Under the pieces are notes generated by a model that did not search any database, was not told the origin of the DNA, and saw nothing but the letters and a program-made list of their open reading frames with translations. Shown here one piece after another: positions 7,091-7,969 of a stretch of 7,969 bases of DNA. This DNA is from Sphingopyxis sp. GTDB lineage: Bacteria > Pseudomonadota > Alphaproteobacteria > Sphingomonadales > Sphingomonadaceae. Position 1 is the first letter of the stretch; every line of letters begins with the position of its first letter. The position numbers were made by a program, and so were the translations under genes. The stretch covers positions 1 to 7,969 of the forward strand of contig JAAUPH010000099.1 in assembly GCA_012035435.1 (NCBI GenBank), read 5' to 3'.

Positions 7091-7396
7091 CTACCCCCCG
7101 AACTCAGCCGCAAGCGCCTCAATCGCTTCGGCCAGCGTGCCGTCACGCGCCGACAGTCCGCCCGCGTCATGCGTGGTCAGCAATATCGCCACCCGGTTAT
7201 AGATATTCGACCATTCGGGATGATGATCCTGTTTCTCGGCCACGATTGCCACCGCGCTCATAAACCCGAACGCCCGCGCAAAATCGGCAAAGCGAAATTC
7301 GCGCACCAGCGCATCGCGTTCAGGTTCGTGTGACCATGCCGGGAAGCGGGCAAGCAGCGCCGCACGCTCCGTTTCATTGATCCGTGCCAATGCCAT
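7091..7396 (-). CDS. phhB: Pterin-4a-carbinolamine dehydratase
   Basis: A 101-residue cytoplasmic enzyme of the PCD/DCoH family. It dehydrates 4a-hydroxytetrahydrobiopterin (or another pterin) to the quinonoid dihydropterin, recycling the cofactor of aromatic amino acid hydroxylases. The family signature is clear: [16 protein letters not shown] with His58-His59, then [10 protein letters not shown] with His76. The 18-residue spacing matches the three catalytic histidines of characterised members (61, 62, 79). Trp21 in FPAWSH is the usual N-terminal tryptophan. The ATG at 7396 is chosen because GAAGGAG (7403-7409) lies six bases upstream; an in-frame ATG at 7423 would add nine residues and lacks a good site. 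No phenylalanine hydroxylase gene is adjacent. In organisms without one, the protein is sometimes linked to molybdopterin or folate metabolism, so the exact substrate is open. Confidence 0.95.
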   Translation of the reverse strand: MALARINETERAALLARFPAWSHEPERDALVREFRFADFARAFGFMSAVAIVAEKQDHHPEWSNIYNRVAILLTTHDAGGLSARDGTLAEAIEALAAEFGG

Positions 7397-7436
7397 CGCT
7401 TGCTCCTTCGTCACTGCAGCCATAAGGGGGATGGCG

Positions 7437-7853
7437 ATGGACGACAAGCACGCCGCCCTGCTGGCCACTGGCGCCGCGCCCGATGAGGAAGTCTTCCTCG
7501 CGCTGGCCGAAGCCGCGCTTGCGACGCTCCCCCCGATTTTCGCACCGCATATCGCTGGCCTGTTGCTCAGCATCGAGGATATGGCCGACGCTGACACGCT
7601 GGCGGCGGTAGATGTTGAGCATCCCTATGACCTCACCGGCCTCTACACCGGGCGCCCGCTGACCGAAAAATCGGTCGAGGAATCGGGCGGCTTGCCCGAT
7701 GTGGTCACGCTCTACCGCATCCCGATCCTGATCGAATGGGTTGAAACCGGCGAGCGGCTCGATCACCTTATCCGCCATGTACTCATCCACGAAATTGGCC
7801 ATCATTTCGGCTTTTCCGATATTGATATGGAGCAGATTGAGGACATGGATTGA
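7437..7853 (+). CDS. Small zincin-like metallopeptidase (PF06262 type)
   Basis: A 138-residue soluble protein without signal peptide or membrane segment. Near the C-terminus is [11 protein letters not shown] (118-128), which fits HExxHxxGxxD: His118 and His122 as zinc ligands, Glu119 as catalytic base, Asp128 as likely third ligand. The preceding RIPILIEW and [13 protein letters not shown] strand and helix are typical of the bacterial 'metallopeptidase family' (Zincin_1, about 120-140 residues). The natural substrate of these minimal zincins is not established. The ATG at 7437 is preferred over the one at 7431 because AAGGGGG (7424-7430) abuts the first but sits six bases from the second. The gene is divergent from phhB with only 40 bp between starts, and its stop overlaps the ccmA start, suggesting one transcript with ccmA. 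A role tied to cytochrome c maturation is possible but only inferred from location. Confidence 0.88.
   Translation: MDDKHAALLATGAAPDEEVFLALAEAALATLPPIFAPHIAGLLLSIEDMADADTLAAVDVEHPYDLTGLYTGRPLTEKSVEESGGLPDVVTLYRIPILIEWVETGERLDHLIRHVLIHEIGHHFGFSDIDMEQIEDMD
7839..7843 (+). promoter_or_regulatory. Ribosome binding site that sets the ccmA TTG start
   Basis: GAGGA lies six bases before the TTG at 7850, inside the end of the metallopeptidase gene. An in-frame stop at 7838-7840 leaves no upstream ATG or GTG in the ccmA frame, so TTG at 7850 is the best start. The TTGA overlap suggests translational coupling. Confidence 0.65.
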
Positions 7854-7969
7854 CCGCGCTGCTCGACTGCAACGGACTTGCCTGTCTGCGCGGCGGGCGG
7901 CGGCTGTTCGCTGGGCTGAGCTTCAGCCTCGCGCCCGGTGACGCGCTCTGGCTGCAAGGGCCCAATGGC
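7850..7969 (+). CDS. ccmA: Haem exporter ATP-binding protein CcmA, N-terminal part (3' end beyond window)
   Basis: CcmA is the ABC ATPase of the CcmABCD complex, which drives release of haem-loaded CcmE for attachment to c-type apocytochromes. The 40 residues seen are [20 protein letters not shown] followed by AGLSFSLAPGDALWLQGPNG. The pattern 'L.C..L.C.RG.R.LF..L.F.L..G..L.L.GPNG' is the usual CcmA start. GPNG begins the Walker A loop, with the expected GSGKT-type continuation cut off. The family is about 200 residues. It starts with TTG, overlapping the TGA of the metallopeptidase by three bases, with GAGGA six bases upstream. ccmB is the expected next gene, which cannot be checked here. 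A generic ABC ATPase is the alternative, but the pre-Walker sequence favours CcmA. Confidence 0.85.
   Translation, partial: MTALLDCNGLACLRGGRRLFAGLSFSLAPGDALWLQGPNG

Noticed and set aside
7374..7805. Minus-strand open frame of 143 codons opposite the metallopeptidase
   Set aside because: The plus-strand frame has an intact HExxH zincin motif and good start context; the minus frame is a shadow.
1..7969. CRISPR arrays, tRNA or rRNA genes, insertion sequences, phage or toxin-antitoxin genes
   Set aside because: No regularly spaced repeats, no tRNA-like cloverleaf, no transposase or integrase frame and no small paired genes were seen on either strand.

Overview
The window is a GC-rich chromosomal segment that looks alphaproteobacterial, most likely from the order Sphingomonadales (Sphingopyxis/Sphingomonas-like). 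The L10 N-terminus, the very large TonB-dependent receptors, a short repeat containing GTCCTGAGC..TCGAAGGAC of the kind common in sphingomonad genomes, and the start of a cytochrome c maturation operon all fit. The placement is by protein resemblance from memory, not by a search.

Layout, left to right. (1) Positions 1-279, minus strand: the first 93 codons of rplJ (ribosomal protein L10), cut by the window edge. (2) Positions 280-623 hold no gene. This stretch has a structured rplJ leader with a long-range stem and a strong hairpin, a candidate rplJ promoter, and an intrinsic terminator for the receptor gene upstream. (3) Positions 624-3824, minus strand: a 1066-residue TonB-dependent outer membrane receptor. 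(4) Positions 3825-4027: a 203-bp divergent intergenic region with candidate promoters in both directions and a cluster of GATGC/GCATC motifs, two of which form a perfect inverted repeat. (5) Positions 4028-6958, plus strand: a second, paralogous TonB-dependent receptor of 976 residues. (6) Positions 6959-7090: a hairpin that can end transcription from both sides, then a REP-like element. (7) Positions 7091-7396, minus strand: phhB (pterin carbinolamine dehydratase). (8) Positions 7437-7853, plus strand: a small HExxH zincin-family metallopeptidase. (9) Positions 7850-7969, plus strand: the start of ccmA, overlapping the metallopeptidase stop and cut by the window edge in its Walker A motif.

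How the genes work together. The two receptors sit back to back and probably share a control region. Each has a signal peptide, a TonB box, a plug and a C-terminal aromatic residue, so both should import some ligand across the outer membrane using TonB energy. No TonB/ExbBD, sigma/anti-sigma pair, inner-membrane transporter or catabolic enzyme is in view, so the ligand cannot be named. The metallopeptidase and ccmA look translationally coupled and should be the start of a transcript leading into haem export for cytochrome c maturation. rplJ appears to have its own transcription start and leader.

I see no clear sign of a new multi-gene system. The most interesting items are the divergent receptor control region, the acidic calcium-site-like segments in the first receptor, and the rplJ leader.
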